Assembly: GCA_004764695.1 (NCBI GenBank)
Contig: SMSO01000034.1
Location: 2,302,501 to 2,366,500, forward strand
Length of the DNA stretch: 64,000 nucleotides
Source: Schizochytrium sp. TIO01
Taxonomy: Eukaryota > Sar > Bigyra > Thraustochytrida > Thraustochytriidae
Direction of reading: 5' to 3'
The first letter of the stretch is position 1; each line of letters opens with the position of its first letter. The notes beneath the pieces were generated by a model. It saw only the letters and a list, made by a program, of their open reading frames with translations. It did no database searches and was not told the origin of the DNA. Below, one piece after another: positions 1 through 9,336 of this stretch. The translations under genes were made by a program, and so were the position numbers.

Positions 1-393
1 AGTAAGAGCTGCTTGCAGACCAGCAGCATCAACTTCACTTTGCTGATCATCTGCCGTAAGTAAACTCATCTCCAAGACACCATTATCCTTTCTGCCTTCA
101 ATGAGTGAGTGGATTTCCTGCGGCGAAGACTCCGCGAATTTTGACCCTGAAGTATTTGCAGCAGTGATTCCATTTCTGGCATGAGAGCTGCGTGGTGCGT
201 GGTTGGCAATATCTCTGTGAAAATCGGATTGGTTTTCATCAAGGTGCCCAGTTTTGTCTGTTCCTGCAGCACCCACACCCAAGCTGTATGAGACATTTTT
301 CGTCCCAATGGCGATATTGTTATCGCCACTAACTCCTAAGAGGTTTGAATCCTCTTTGTCAGCGGAATCCTGGACAAGCTCGTGGCTGCCCAT
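1..393 (-). CDS. Unrecognised protein, N-terminal part only (runs off left edge)
   Basis: I translated this stretch by hand from the complement. It is open for 131 codons from an ATG at 391-393 to the window edge, with no stop. The ATG context is strong (A at -3, G at +4). The product begins MGSHELVQDSADKED. It is hydrophilic, rich in Asp, Ser, Asn, Gly and Ala, and looks disordered; I see no signal peptide, membrane span or known motif. An in-frame ATG lies 32 codons upstream at 487-489, and a TGA closes the frame a few codons before that. The extra 32 residues are Arg-rich, in unusually GC-rich DNA and in a weak start context, so I prefer the inner ATG. The frame could instead be an exon. 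It is a gene on reading-frame grounds only; no function is assigned. Confidence 0.55.
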   Translation of the reverse strand, partial: MGSHELVQDSADKEDSNLLGVSGDNNIAIGTKNVSYSLGVGAAGTDKTGHLDENQSDFHRDIANHAPRSSHARNGITAANTSGSKFAESSPQEIHSLIEGRKDNGVLEMSLLTADDQQSEVDAAGLQAALT

Positions 394-1336
394 GTTACTG
401 CGTCGCGGGTTCCGACGTTTTGCCTGAGGAGAACGGAGGCCACCAATGAACGCGGTGTCCCGCCGAGTGTTTCCTCGCGCAGAGCGCATCGCGCTGCGAG
501 CCCTAGAGACTCCCAAGGGTCACGCAGCGAGCCTGGAATCGGGGTTTGCCGCCCTTCACGCCAGTAACCAAATAGAACCAATACGGAACCGGTGCAGAAC
601 GCGCGATCAAAATTGGGATGGCGAGATGGAATAGGGCTTTTGCAGCATCTGTACAGCAAGAGAAAGCTCCAAAGCTGGTTTAGGTAGGTTAAGGCGCGCC
701 TTTTGAATCATAATCCCCTGAGAATGCGATGAATGAGACAACGATTTGAGATAGCGAATGTTGAGGAAACTTAGTTTATGCGTTGAGTTTTGATTGGGAG
801 GTGACCTGATGAGGGTATAGATAGCTTCAGGAAAGAAATGTTTCGGATAAGCAAACAAAGATATCAAGCACAAACTAAATCGATATTGAAAAGTGGCCTG
901 CAAACAATTTCTGGAAAGGCACATTTTATATATTTGGCCTCAGTCAACTACGATGGAATTACACAGCAGCAGCACGCGCCAAAAGTTGTATAAATTCATA
1001 AGAGGTAAGCTGACCAATAAGGAAGAGAAATGCATTTGTTCAAGAAAAGTCCACACCAAAGCATTTGAAAATGAAAGATAACAGTAAAAGAAAGTATACA
1101 TTTAGGTGTTTATAGCGACCCTTTGGCGCCTTTTTGTGAAAGTTAGGATGGTATGATAAAAAACGAGGAGGCCAGTTCTCGTGGTGTGGCTTAAATTTCT
1201 TCCCTTGGCTGATGATGATGCGTAGCCCGCTCCCCTCAGCTAGCTAGCAATGACAAACAAGCATGCATTTGCGTGTGGTGCAAAGGAATTGCCTGGATAT
1301 TGCACGCATGCACGTCGTGTGAGCCAGCGAACGGAC
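394..1336. other. Intergenic: upstream of the left-edge gene, downstream of TPPP-WW
   Basis: No supportable gene. Positions 394-600 are GC- and CpG-rich and lie where the left-edge gene's 5' region would be. 690-1200 is AT-richer and featureless. An AGCT/TAGC run at 1238-1248 lies just beyond the 3' end of the TPPP gene. Short frames here are under about 105 codons, start at non-ATG codons or lack any recognisable feature. Confidence 0.5.
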
Positions 1337-2275
1337 TTAGAAGCCTGGGCGGAGCACCTGAGCGATGCTGTGTACCTTCGTGTCGGTACCGGTGTTGGTG
1401 TGACCGTGGAAGTTGTTAATTTTTGCGCCACTACCGTTGCCCTTAAAGGCATTGTCACGACCTGCGAGACCACGGCCCTTGCCAGTGGAGGTGTCAAAAC
1501 GGTGACGATGGGCGCCAGTGTAGAGACGCGGGTCAGTGAGCTTGTCGAAGATGTCACGCTTGCTGTTGTTGCGACGAGGCGGAGTCTCCATATCCTGCTG
1601 CTTGGACTCGCTGTTGATCTCGCGCTCGTAGTGGGAGGACGGAAAGGCCGGAGAGATGGGCTCGCGGTTCTTCTGGCGAGAACGAAAGGATCCACCAGAG
1701 GGAGGCGAGGAAGGAGGAGGAGGCACCGAGAGATCCTTGGTCGGGACAAGGTACGGCACGACCCAGGTCGTTTCCTTAGTAATGCGGTTCACGTAGTAGA
1801 AGCGATCATGCTCGCCAGTGTAGTTAGGGTTCTCAACCTCGTAGTAGTCCGGGTGGAGACGGGCCATCGCACGCGGCTGCTTAGACGGGGTCGGGGAGAC
1901 ATCTTGCTCAGGGGTGTTGGCCTCGCTTCCACTGCTGCTGTGCGAGCGAGCAGATTCCTGAGGCACGAGAGAGTTGATCTTTGGGCCAGAAGACTGGATG
2001 ATCTTAAGGACAATCTCAGCGTGGGACTGACGGAGCTTGGAGGCCCAGTGGCGAGTGCAGTCAACGAACTGGTTGAAGTCAATACGCTGCTTGCCCTTGG
2101 TCTTGCACTGCGCAAAGATGAGGTCAATGTCAGTAGTCGTCAGTACACGGCCCACAAGTCCACAATCCTTTGCGAGCTTCTGGCAGGATCGGCTGTCCAT
2201 AAGGACAGGGCCACCACCGGTGCGGTTGCCAAAGGTGGCAAAGCGAGAGTAAACCTTGCGAAGTTCTGTCTCCAT
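1337..2275 (-). CDS. TPPP/p25-alpha family protein with internal WW-like domain
   Basis: 312 residues from the ATG at 2273-2275 (context ACC-ATG-G). The frame stays open 39 codons further upstream, but the p25-alpha homology starts right after this Met (METELRKVYSRFATFGNR). Residues 1-95 are the p25-alpha helical core. Residues 239-273 carry the C-terminal signature (IFDKLTDPRLYTGAHRHRF, then GKGRGLAGRDN). Between them, at about 140-175, is a WW-like module (RFYYVNRITKETTWVVP) in which Tyr replaces the first Trp, flanked by Ser/Pro-rich linkers (VPPPPSSPPSGG). Family members (tubulin polymerisation-promoting proteins) bind and bundle microtubules and are found mainly in ciliated eukaryotes. 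The WW-like module would be expected to bind proline-rich or phospho-Ser-Pro ligands; that is inference. A 407-codon frame on the opposite strand (1250-2473) looks like a codon-bias shadow. Confidence 0.93.
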   Translation of the reverse strand: METELRKVYSRFATFGNRTGGGPVLMDSRSCQKLAKDCGLVGRVLTTTDIDLIFAQCKTKGKQRIDFNQFVDCTRHWASKLRQSHAEIVLKIIQSSGPKINSLVPQESARSHSSSGSEANTPEQDVSPTPSKQPRAMARLHPDYYEVENPNYTGEHDRFYYVNRITKETTWVVPYLVPTKDLSVPPPPSSPPSGGSFRSRQKNREPISPAFPSSHYEREINSESKQQDMETPPRRNNSKRDIFDKLTDPRLYTGAHRHRFDTSTGKGRGLAGRDNAFKGNGSGAKINNFHGHTNTGTDTKVHSIAQVLRPGF

Positions 2276-4767
2276 GGTTGTTGCCTGGTTTGCTGGTGCT
2301 CTTACTGCTGCTGCAATAAAAAGGGGCTGGTCTTTGAAGCGCTGCAATCTCGCAACGATCGTGGGCTGCCTTTCGTGATTACACGCAAGCACTACACTGC
2401 TGCGATGTTGCTGTGCTCAAGTGGCGAAGGACTACGCTGTCGAAGATGCTTGATTTCTCTACCAAGCAATTAGAGGATTGCTGATTTACTTTGCAGCTCA
2501 TGTTGCCCCACCTGCGACATTAACCTCGGACTTCGGGCTACTTTCGAGCGGATTGAGTATGGAGGCACTATTTCAAGGTCCTCCTCTCCAGAGTACTACG
2601 CAATCCCGTAACCTCCGTCCTAGCTTCCAGGGAGAAACCCTCACCCTCTGTAGCGTTTCTGACCCTTCTCACTATTCTTCTAGGGTTTCTTTCGTTTCCT
2701 CTCCCTCACATACCCTCTGGCCCTGCGTTACTGTTTCATGGTGTTTTCTCAGCTTGCTTGCACTTCCTCTCTCATGCCTCTCTGGAAGTGGAACATCACT
2801 ACCCCTGTCTCCATCTAGTAGTATAACCCGTAAGCACTCACTAGCCTACTTTTATTTATTTCCTTACTCACTTTGATTTCTCTCCTCCTGTGATCACGAA
2901 TCAAGGTCACACTGCTCTTGTTGCTGCCTCGTCCATTAATCTCCGCGCACACACATACATCATGATAAGCGTCGCCGCCAACTTCTGAGTCGAAGATCGA
3001 GGAATCAGCCTAGACACCTGGCGAACGGCGGTCCAACCTCGATCAGCGAATCCAAGCGTGGTTCTCCAGTACCATTGGCCGCCCCACGCTGGAGACACCT
3101 CGAAGATACTTCCTCAATATAGCTTAAACTTACGTGCTTACTTGGAGACCCACTTGAGTGATATAGAGAGCTTGTTTGAGTTGATTTTCAGTCTTCAACA
3201 CATGTAGCCAGTCGCCCCTCCCGCCAACTCGACCGACCGCTGTCTCGCGGCTGGCAAGCACTCCGAAGAAGCGACCAAGGTCCTGTGTGAAAGGCGTCCC
3301 ATCCATCTCGCAACCAGCCAGCACTGTAGTTCCTGACCCCAGCGCCCCTGACCCTGAATCGCTAACTTACAATAAAATCATCTCTCATTCCTTCAGAGAT
3401 GCAATGGCACGGCACAGACAATATACTCCATAACTAATCATAAATAAAACAGTAGCACGTAGGCAGCGGTTTTCTGGGCTTCAGCCTCCATGAAACGCTT
3501 GGCTGTCCCCCGCCCCGGGCGCGCGCAGACCGGCTGGCTGGCCAATCCATTTAGTGCCGCAGTGCACCTTCGTAAGACTAGCACTCCTCCATTGCAAACA
3601 TATGTGGCGCGCCGAGCATAACGTAACCGTAACGTGTGTACCCCTTGGCGTCCGCGCGCGCACCCCCATCACACATGGTCCTCGTTGTCTCACTCTTTAT
3701 CAACTCGTAGGGCTCATATATCTGTATATTTGAGCAACTCCAGGATGTGTTCTCTTCCTCCCCGGTGGAGGTTTCGGCGAGGCACAAGGAAGGCGAGCTT
3801 TTTGGGGTTTCAAGGTTTCGATTGTTTCAATCGTTTATATGAAAGCGCGATGGTTTACATGGAAAAAAAATAAAAATTGGAGGCATGATTGAAGAAAGTT
3901 TTCTTTGGACGTGTATGCTGATAGATTTAGTTGTGTTGTATTGATACGATGAGGGGTCAAGATTGTGCTGAATGGACATGGGTTCTTCAAGCTATGCGCC
4001 TCGGTTACTGTAAGGAGTCGGTATCCCGCTTACATCTTGTGGTGAGAGCTATCTATAGCAGCGGTAACTGATTCGCTCAATATGTTTTTCTCCTGTTTTT
4101 TTCTATCATGGGGGGATAGTAGGGCTTATCCTTTTTGTGTGGTCGATTTTAGTTTCAGGTTGATTGTTGCGCAAATCAGCGATGAACGTGTGAAACAGGC
4201 GCACGGTCTGCGTCGCTAAATCACTTGCTCACTCCAGGAAAAAGACAGCTGATCAGATGTTCAGTAAATTACTAGCGCGATATGACGAGACATGAACGGA
4301 GGAAGGCCAAGGTTGTGATTGTAAGGTCATCTATTTAGTTACGTCGAGCAATTTTTTCATTTTTAATTATGGTGTAGCAGTATTATGAATGTGGGTTGTG
4401 AAATTGATATTGAGGTCGAGATCGAGTGAAGGCGGGATCCACCTTCCTTGTCTGTCGTGTGAATGTTGTGTCTCGTTTATCATCACCACCATCATCATGC
4501 GTGGAGACTAAACGACTGAACGTCTGTCCAGCAAGGTAAACTATTATCATCATCATCACCATCGTAAGCCCATTGCTACTGTGACCAGCAGTAGCAGTAG
4601 CAACAGCAGCAACAACAATCGCAGCAATATTAGTAGCAGAGTTGTCATCTTCACATATCATCATCCAAAATGATACGAACAACAGTACGATAGCTTTGAG
4701 GAAGAAAAGGGAGGTCAAAGCTTGATTGGGTGTGAACGCACTACGCGTTACGCAGGGCCCTTCCTTT
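2276..4767. other. Intergenic 2.5 kb: TPPP-WW upstream region and COQ5 3' flank
   Basis: No recognisable gene. The plus strand is strongly pyrimidine-rich over about 2580-2890, close to the TPPP start. Trinucleotide-rich runs (CAT/ATC then AGC/AAC units) fill about 4475-4640 next to the COQ5 3' end. A 132-codon plus frame at 2478-2876 is Ser/Leu/Pro-rich low complexity and matches nothing I know. Confidence 0.5.
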
Positions 4768-5700
4768 TTAGAGCTTGTATCCAGAGTGCATGGCAACAAT
4801 GCCGCATGTGAAGTTCTCGTGCGTGACATTCGAGAATCCTGCCTCGCGAATCATACGTTCAAACGCCCTCTGCTCTGGGAACTTGCGGATACTTTCCACA
4901 AGATACTGATATGCATCGCGGTCGTTAGCAATGAACTGTCCAATCGCCGGAATGGCATGGAAAGAGTACTGCTCGTAAATGGCCTTCATGACAGGGTTAG
5001 CGACGTGCGAGAACTCAAGGCACATGAAGCGTCCACCAGGTTTGAGAATACGGTGTGCCTCGCGAAGAGCGCGGTCAATGTGCGTGACATTGCGAATACC
5101 AAAGGCAATGGTGTATGCATCAAAGGAGTTATCCTCAAACTGAGGGAGCTTCTCGGCATTGCCCTCAATAAAGTCAAGCTGCTGTTGAGCGGATCCAGGA
5201 GTATAGAGACCCTTCTCGATGGCACGCTCACGACCGACGCCGAGCATGCTGCTGTTGATGTCACAGACAGTCACGTGCACGGGAGGGTCCGAGGGAGACA
5301 TAGCGTTGCTCTCGCGGACGATGCGGAAGGCAATATCACCAGTGCCGCCAGCTACATCAATGGTGCGAGCGCCGTAACCTGCACCGCAGATCGGCAGGAG
5401 CTCCGCAACGAACTGATCTTTCCACACGCGATGAAGAGTACCACTCATGAGATCATTCATGACATCGTACTGCTCAGCAACGCTGTGAAACACGCGGCCT
5501 ACAAGCTGCTCCTTGTCATCAACATCCACGTCGCGGAAACCAAAGTGAGTCTTGCCAGTGCCATCGTCACCACTGCCCTTCGCAGCGCTGCCAGATGCCG
5601 ATGAGGTAGAGGAGGGAGGGATCGTGGAGCTCAGAGAGCGAATAGATTGACCGCGGAGACGACCAGCGGCGGCCCGCAGGCTTCTGGAGGCGACCTGCAT
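4768..5700 (-). CDS. COQ5: Mitochondrial 2-methoxy-6-polyprenyl-1,4-benzoquinol methylase (COQ5/UbiE)
   Basis: 310 residues from the ATG at 5698-5700. I chose this start because the first 25 residues ([20 protein letters not shown]...) form a basic, acid-free presequence suited to mitochondrial import; the frame extends 25 codons upstream without homology. Family hallmarks: [20 protein letters not shown] with [14 protein letters not shown] (52-86), the SAM-binding motif [16 protein letters not shown] (113-127), the acidic motif II residue in VCDINSSML (145-153), the IAFGIRNV signature (198-205) and [13 protein letters not shown] (219-231). The enzyme C-methylates a quinone-ring intermediate in ubiquinone synthesis on the matrix side of the inner membrane. 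The length is normal for the family, and it appears to be a single exon. The neighbouring genes are not ubiquinone genes. Confidence 0.96.
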   Translation of the reverse strand: MQVASRSLRAAAGRLRGQSIRSLSSTIPPSSTSSASGSAAKGSGDDGTGKTHFGFRDVDVDDKEQLVGRVFHSVAEQYDVMNDLMSGTLHRVWKDQFVAELLPICGAGYGARTIDVAGGTGDIAFRIVRESNAMSPSDPPVHVTVCDINSSMLGVGRERAIEKGLYTPGSAQQQLDFIEGNAEKLPQFEDNSFDAYTIAFGIRNVTHIDRALREAHRILKPGGRFMCLEFSHVANPVMKAIYEQYSFHAIPAIGQFIANDRDAYQYLVESIRKFPEQRAFERMIREAGFSNVTHENFTCGIVAMHSGYKL

Positions 5701-6546
5701 CACGAAGAATCTGAAGTGGCTGTGAAGAACGGCCCAAATTGAGTTTGCTGCGCAGATGACGACCTGATCGATCAATCTCTATCTAACTATAACTAACTTA
5801 GTTTCTCTCTTTTTTGTTCAGGCCTACTTGACTATCCCTGCAGCGATGGAAAGCTCTTCTTTCGCAGCGCTTTACTATGAGCTATACAAAATACTTCACT
5901 TTCTGTTACACAAGAGAATGGAATACTCTACTGTATTGCGTTTTCTATCTTTTCTTCCTCCTCAGGCTTCTCATTAATGCTTTTTTTTTTCTTGAGTAAA
6001 AAGGCCGACTGAATGGCGCGTACGTATACGTATGTATATACGTATGTATAGTCTACTTGTGGGGCAGTATAGTCTATTTACATTCAGTAAAATCCCTATT
6101 ATTGAGTTGTAGAATAGCAGGTTAAAGGGAGGGCAAAGAGATCTTAGGAGTGGTTACGAAGCAACTTCGGGGTAATGTGGAGAAGCTGAGGAGACAAAGA
6201 TGGCAAAGAACCTGCATTGGAGCAAACTGGGTGTGAACAAGGAGATGGACGAGGCAAAATATAAGATGGTAGAGTGAAGGATTGGAGCTTGAACAAGGTC
6301 TGAGCTGCAAAGGTGCAGCTAAACTCAAGATTTGAGGTGCAAAAACCTTGAGGTTTGTGAAATTGGTTTTGGCGTCAAATGACCATGCAAATGCAGATAC
6401 TTGGGCTGCCAGACTTGATGAAGGTCAACGAGTCCGTGTTTGTTTGACCCTATTGGAAAGTATCAGGGCCGAAATGCAGGAAGCCTTGAAATCAGATCAC
6501 TACAGAGAAATAAACAGCAAAAAAAAATGTACTTTAGAATAGACAT
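5701..6546. other. Intergenic: COQ5 upstream region and nuclease 3' flank
   Basis: No gene seen. It contains a T-run (about 5979-5993) and a TACGTA/TATACG run at 6019-6050. The segment next to the nuclease stop (about 6515-6546) is A-rich. Frames of 64-125 codons at 6348-6817 partly overlap the nuclease 3' end in antisense and have no homology I recognise. Confidence 0.5.
6019..6050. repeat. TACGTA/TATACGTATG palindromic microsatellite
   Basis: Alternating TACGTA, TACGTATG and TATATACG units over about 32 bases; nearly every unit is its own reverse complement. It lies in the upstream region of COQ5, about 320 bases from its ATG. It could fold into a cruciform; no function is implied. Confidence 0.7.
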
Positions 6547-9336
6547 TTACACTTGGGATGCAGCAGGCTCTTGGGTCACAACAATCTTGCCATTGGATGA
6601 AGACTTCTTGGAGGCGTTGAGCTTTAACAAACACATAGCAGCTGCAGCAAGCAAAGCAAGACCTCCGACAGATCCCACAACAGCTCCAACAATCGTGCCC
6701 GTATTAGATTTGGACGAAGCATCCTCGTCGCCTGTAGGAGATCTGGGGCCCACTGGGGCGGAAGTGGGTGCAATGGAGCTTACTGCAAAGTTACAAACTC
6801 CAAGCATAGGATCATGATCTGATCCACGGTATGGTGTGGTAATATCGAAGTAAGATGCAGGTTTGCTCTCGCAGGCAGCAGGGTAGCTGTATTGCGTAGA
6901 CTGGTAGTCGATTAACGCGGACTCGGGGGAGTTGATATGCCACTCATATGCATTGCCGCATGAGTTGTTCAAATTAGGAGAGATCAGGAAGTAGTCAAGC
7001 GTGCTAAAGCTACCATCGTAGACATAAGAAAACGGTTCGGCGATGTCGCGATCTGCAAGACTAATGAAGCCGGCAGACTCCGTAAACTCCTTGATGGAAC
7101 GATCATTGCGGTGCGAGTTGAAGTCGCCCAAGAGAATGTACTGATCAGTGTCCTCACCAGTCGGGTTCTCTTCAAGCCATTCCAGTAACTGTTGCACATG
7201 CTTCAGCCGAGTGTACCCACAGTTGCCTTCACCCTCGAGATGATCTGATGTGACAGGGCTGTCTTCATCGCAGGCACTTCCCTTAGATTTAAGGTGTTGC
7301 ACGACGATTGTAAAGAGTTCATCAGAGTTTACTAAGCGAAATGTTTGAGCGAGGGAAGGCCGCGACTTATCTACAGGATCAGTATACACAAGTACAGCAT
7401 GGTCTCCAACTGGAATAACAAGCTCCGGCTGGTAAATGATGGCACATTTGATAACATCGCCACCAATAGTACCAGTAGCAATGTACTCCCACTTGCCTTC
7501 GACGCCAGCTTGTGTGTTAAGGCCGTCCACAAAATTAGCTAGAGTGACGTCTTGGTTGTTCTCAACTTCCTGCAAACCAAAGATAGCAGCGTCAAGTTCG
7601 ACAGCCGAAAGAAAGATCTTGGTACGCTGACGAATAAACTCGGTTTCGTTGTCGGCACCCCGGCAAGAGCTGCAACCATCGTCGACAAAATCGGTGAAGT
7701 AATTCTCCACATTGAGGCCGCCAACACGAATTCGGCCCACGCTGATGTCGTTGCTAGGCACGTAAGGATCAATATCAGCAACACGAGCAACCGGAGAAAC
7801 ATCCCAGGTGGATTTCATGAGCTCGAGGCCAGTCTGAGTAGGGACTAGTGTGTTGTAGTCATACTCAAAGCGAATGATTGCTGTGGCTTGCAAGGCTTCC
7901 TGTGCAATAACAGTTCCAGAACGGATGGAATCATCACCACCTACAGGCCAGGCCTGAGGTACTGGGCAGGAGGTGCTTGAACCATCGTCAAGCTTAAGCA
8001 GCCGGCGAGCATTTAAGTCAGCCTGAGCGACTGCTTCGTCACCAGGATTGACCACCATAGTTTCGGCATAGATGCGTCCACCTTGAGAAATGCCAAGCGT
8101 ACCATACCTAAGTCCATAGGTATCTCCAATGGTCATATCATGCGTAAATGCCACAAGCATGTCTTCAGCACTCGCATAAGCTGTGCTAAGGTCATCGACT
8201 GGCAGTGTAAACTCCGGCACATTCACCTCAGCGGCAAGTGCCGCCCCCAAAACATTGTTCACAGTTACTGTCTTGTCGCTTTCTAGCACAGAAACAGTAC
8301 CCGTAGAGATAACAGATGGGACGAGCTGCGGCCGATCGTTGTACTCTGCAGTGTCTGCCTCCAGCTGAATAAAATCTCCCTCGGTAAACACAGTTCCTGC
8401 ATTACAGTTGTAGCCACAATACACAAAGATGCCCTCGGAGCTCGTAGAACTCGTGTCTGCGTCAGCGTCCTCCTTTGTCATTTGCATAAAGAATCCGCGT
8501 CGCGTACTGCTTCGTAGGTCGTTGGTGACAACTCCTTGAACTAGCACGGTCCCGCCCGTGGTCCCGCCTGTAACAGTATCGCGTACGCTCTTGATTGAGC
8601 TGACAGAGAGGGGCACTGGCGCGGGCGTCGGACTTCCTGTGGATGGCGCAGGAGTTCCGGGATCTTCGGCATCTGTTACAGTGAAGCTACTGGGCGATGT
8701 ACCTGAAATCTCAGTTGAGCTCTGGGTCCAATCCGAAGATGTGCTCAAAGCGGATTGGAGCTCTGCAGTGGTGCCAGAAGTGACTCCCATATAGAGCGCA
8801 TTTTTTACACCATCAGTCAGAGCAAGAGCGCTCGAGCCGTCAGTCAGCCCAGCTGGTAGCGAGCTCGAAGACGTGCCAGTAGTGTAGGTGGAATCCCAGG
8901 TGCTTCCATACATGAAGCCATACACGAAGTTGGGACTTTCTTCGGTGCCCTGATAGAGGAAGATATTGTCTCCTCCATTCGCCAACGCAAGGTTGCCCGA
9001 AACCGAGGCCCATTCGCTGGTAAGGCTAGTGCTCGAGTAGGAGAATACTGTGCCTGCAGGCATGGCGGCAGCTGCAGTGAACTCATAAATACCTTCGTTT
9101 GTGTTGAAACTTCCTGAACTCGTATAGCCGTTGTCTGTCAAGCGGAATGTAGTCCCCGCTTCGAGGTTGGTCAGCGTGACGAATTGCACGGACTCGCCGG
9201 AATTCTGATTTACTTCAACGACTGCGATTTGACCAGCTGTGAGACTTGTCTGGGCGACCGCCGAAGGCACGCTAAGTGCCAGAGCGACTACAGCAAGCCA
9301 TGTCGCGAGCTTTTCTTGTAAACTTGCCATCATCAT
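6547..9336 (-). CDS. Secreted, membrane-anchored ExeM/NucH-like extracellular nuclease
   Basis: 929 residues; three consecutive ATGs open the frame (MMMASLQEK). Residues 1-29 form a signal peptide ending ...PSAVAQ. About 30-220 is a beta-rich region of the kind found in secreted nucleases. A Pro/Thr/Ser/Ala linker follows, then an OB-fold-like segment from about 245 (VLVQGVVTNDL). From about 535 to 850 is the endonuclease/exonuclease/phosphatase domain: metal- and substrate-site motifs GLNVENYF (about 541), LQEVEN (588), VVQHLKSKG, LLGDFNSH (about 737), LDYFL and GSDHDP (about 839). After another linker, about 880-905 is a single membrane span followed by a short Lys/Ser-rich tail. The expected role is hydrolysis of extracellular DNA or RNA at the cell surface. 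The closest architecture I know is bacterial (ExeM/NucH), so horizontal origin is possible but not shown. Divergent from the 5'-nucleotidase gene. Confidence 0.9.
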   Translation of the reverse strand: MMMASLQEKLATWLAVVALALSVPSAVAQTSLTAGQIAVVEVNQNSGESVQFVTLTNLEAGTTFRLTDNGYTSSGSFNTNEGIYEFTAAAAMPAGTVFSYSSTSLTSEWASVSGNLALANGGDNIFLYQGTEESPNFVYGFMYGSTWDSTYTTGTSSSSLPAGLTDGSSALALTDGVKNALYMGVTSGTTAELQSALSTSSDWTQSSTEISGTSPSSFTVTDAEDPGTPAPSTGSPTPAPVPLSVSSIKSVRDTVTGGTTGGTVLVQGVVTNDLRSSTRRGFFMQMTKEDADADTSSTSSEGIFVYCGYNCNAGTVFTEGDFIQLEADTAEYNDRPQLVPSVISTGTVSVLESDKTVTVNNVLGAALAAEVNVPEFTLPVDDLSTAYASAEDMLVAFTHDMTIGDTYGLRYGTLGISQGGRIYAETMVVNPGDEAVAQADLNARRLLKLDDGSSTSCPVPQAWPVGGDDSIRSGTVIAQEALQATAIIRFEYDYNTLVPTQTGLELMKSTWDVSPVARVADIDPYVPSNDISVGRIRVGGLNVENYFTDFVDDGCSSCRGADNETEFIRQRTKIFLSAVELDAAIFGLQEVENNQDVTLANFVDGLNTQAGVEGKWEYIATGTIGGDVIKCAIIYQPELVIPVGDHAVLVYTDPVDKSRPSLAQTFRLVNSDELFTIVVQHLKSKGSACDEDSPVTSDHLEGEGNCGYTRLKHVQQLLEWLEENPTGEDTDQYILLGDFNSHRNDRSIKEFTESAGFISLADRDIAEPFSYVYDGSFSTLDYFLISPNLNNSCGNAYEWHINSPESALIDYQSTQYSYPAACESKPASYFDITTPYRGSDHDPMLGVCNFAVSSIAPTSAPVGPRSPTGDEDASSKSNTGTIVGAVVGSVGGLALLAAAAMCLLKLNASKKSSSNGKIVVTQEPAASQV

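Noticed and set aside
343-357. T-arm-like AGAGG-TTTGAAT-CCTCT suggesting a tRNA
   Set aside because: No A box or acceptor stem upstream, and it lies inside an open coding frame.
1250-2473. 407-codon plus-strand frame covering the TPPP gene
   Set aside because: It is antisense to a gene with clear homology, has Val/Ala/Leu-rich composition and no recognisable domain. Codon bias of the sense strand explains the lack of stops.
4726-5604. 292-codon plus-strand frame
   Set aside because: Antisense shadow of COQ5; no homology of its own.
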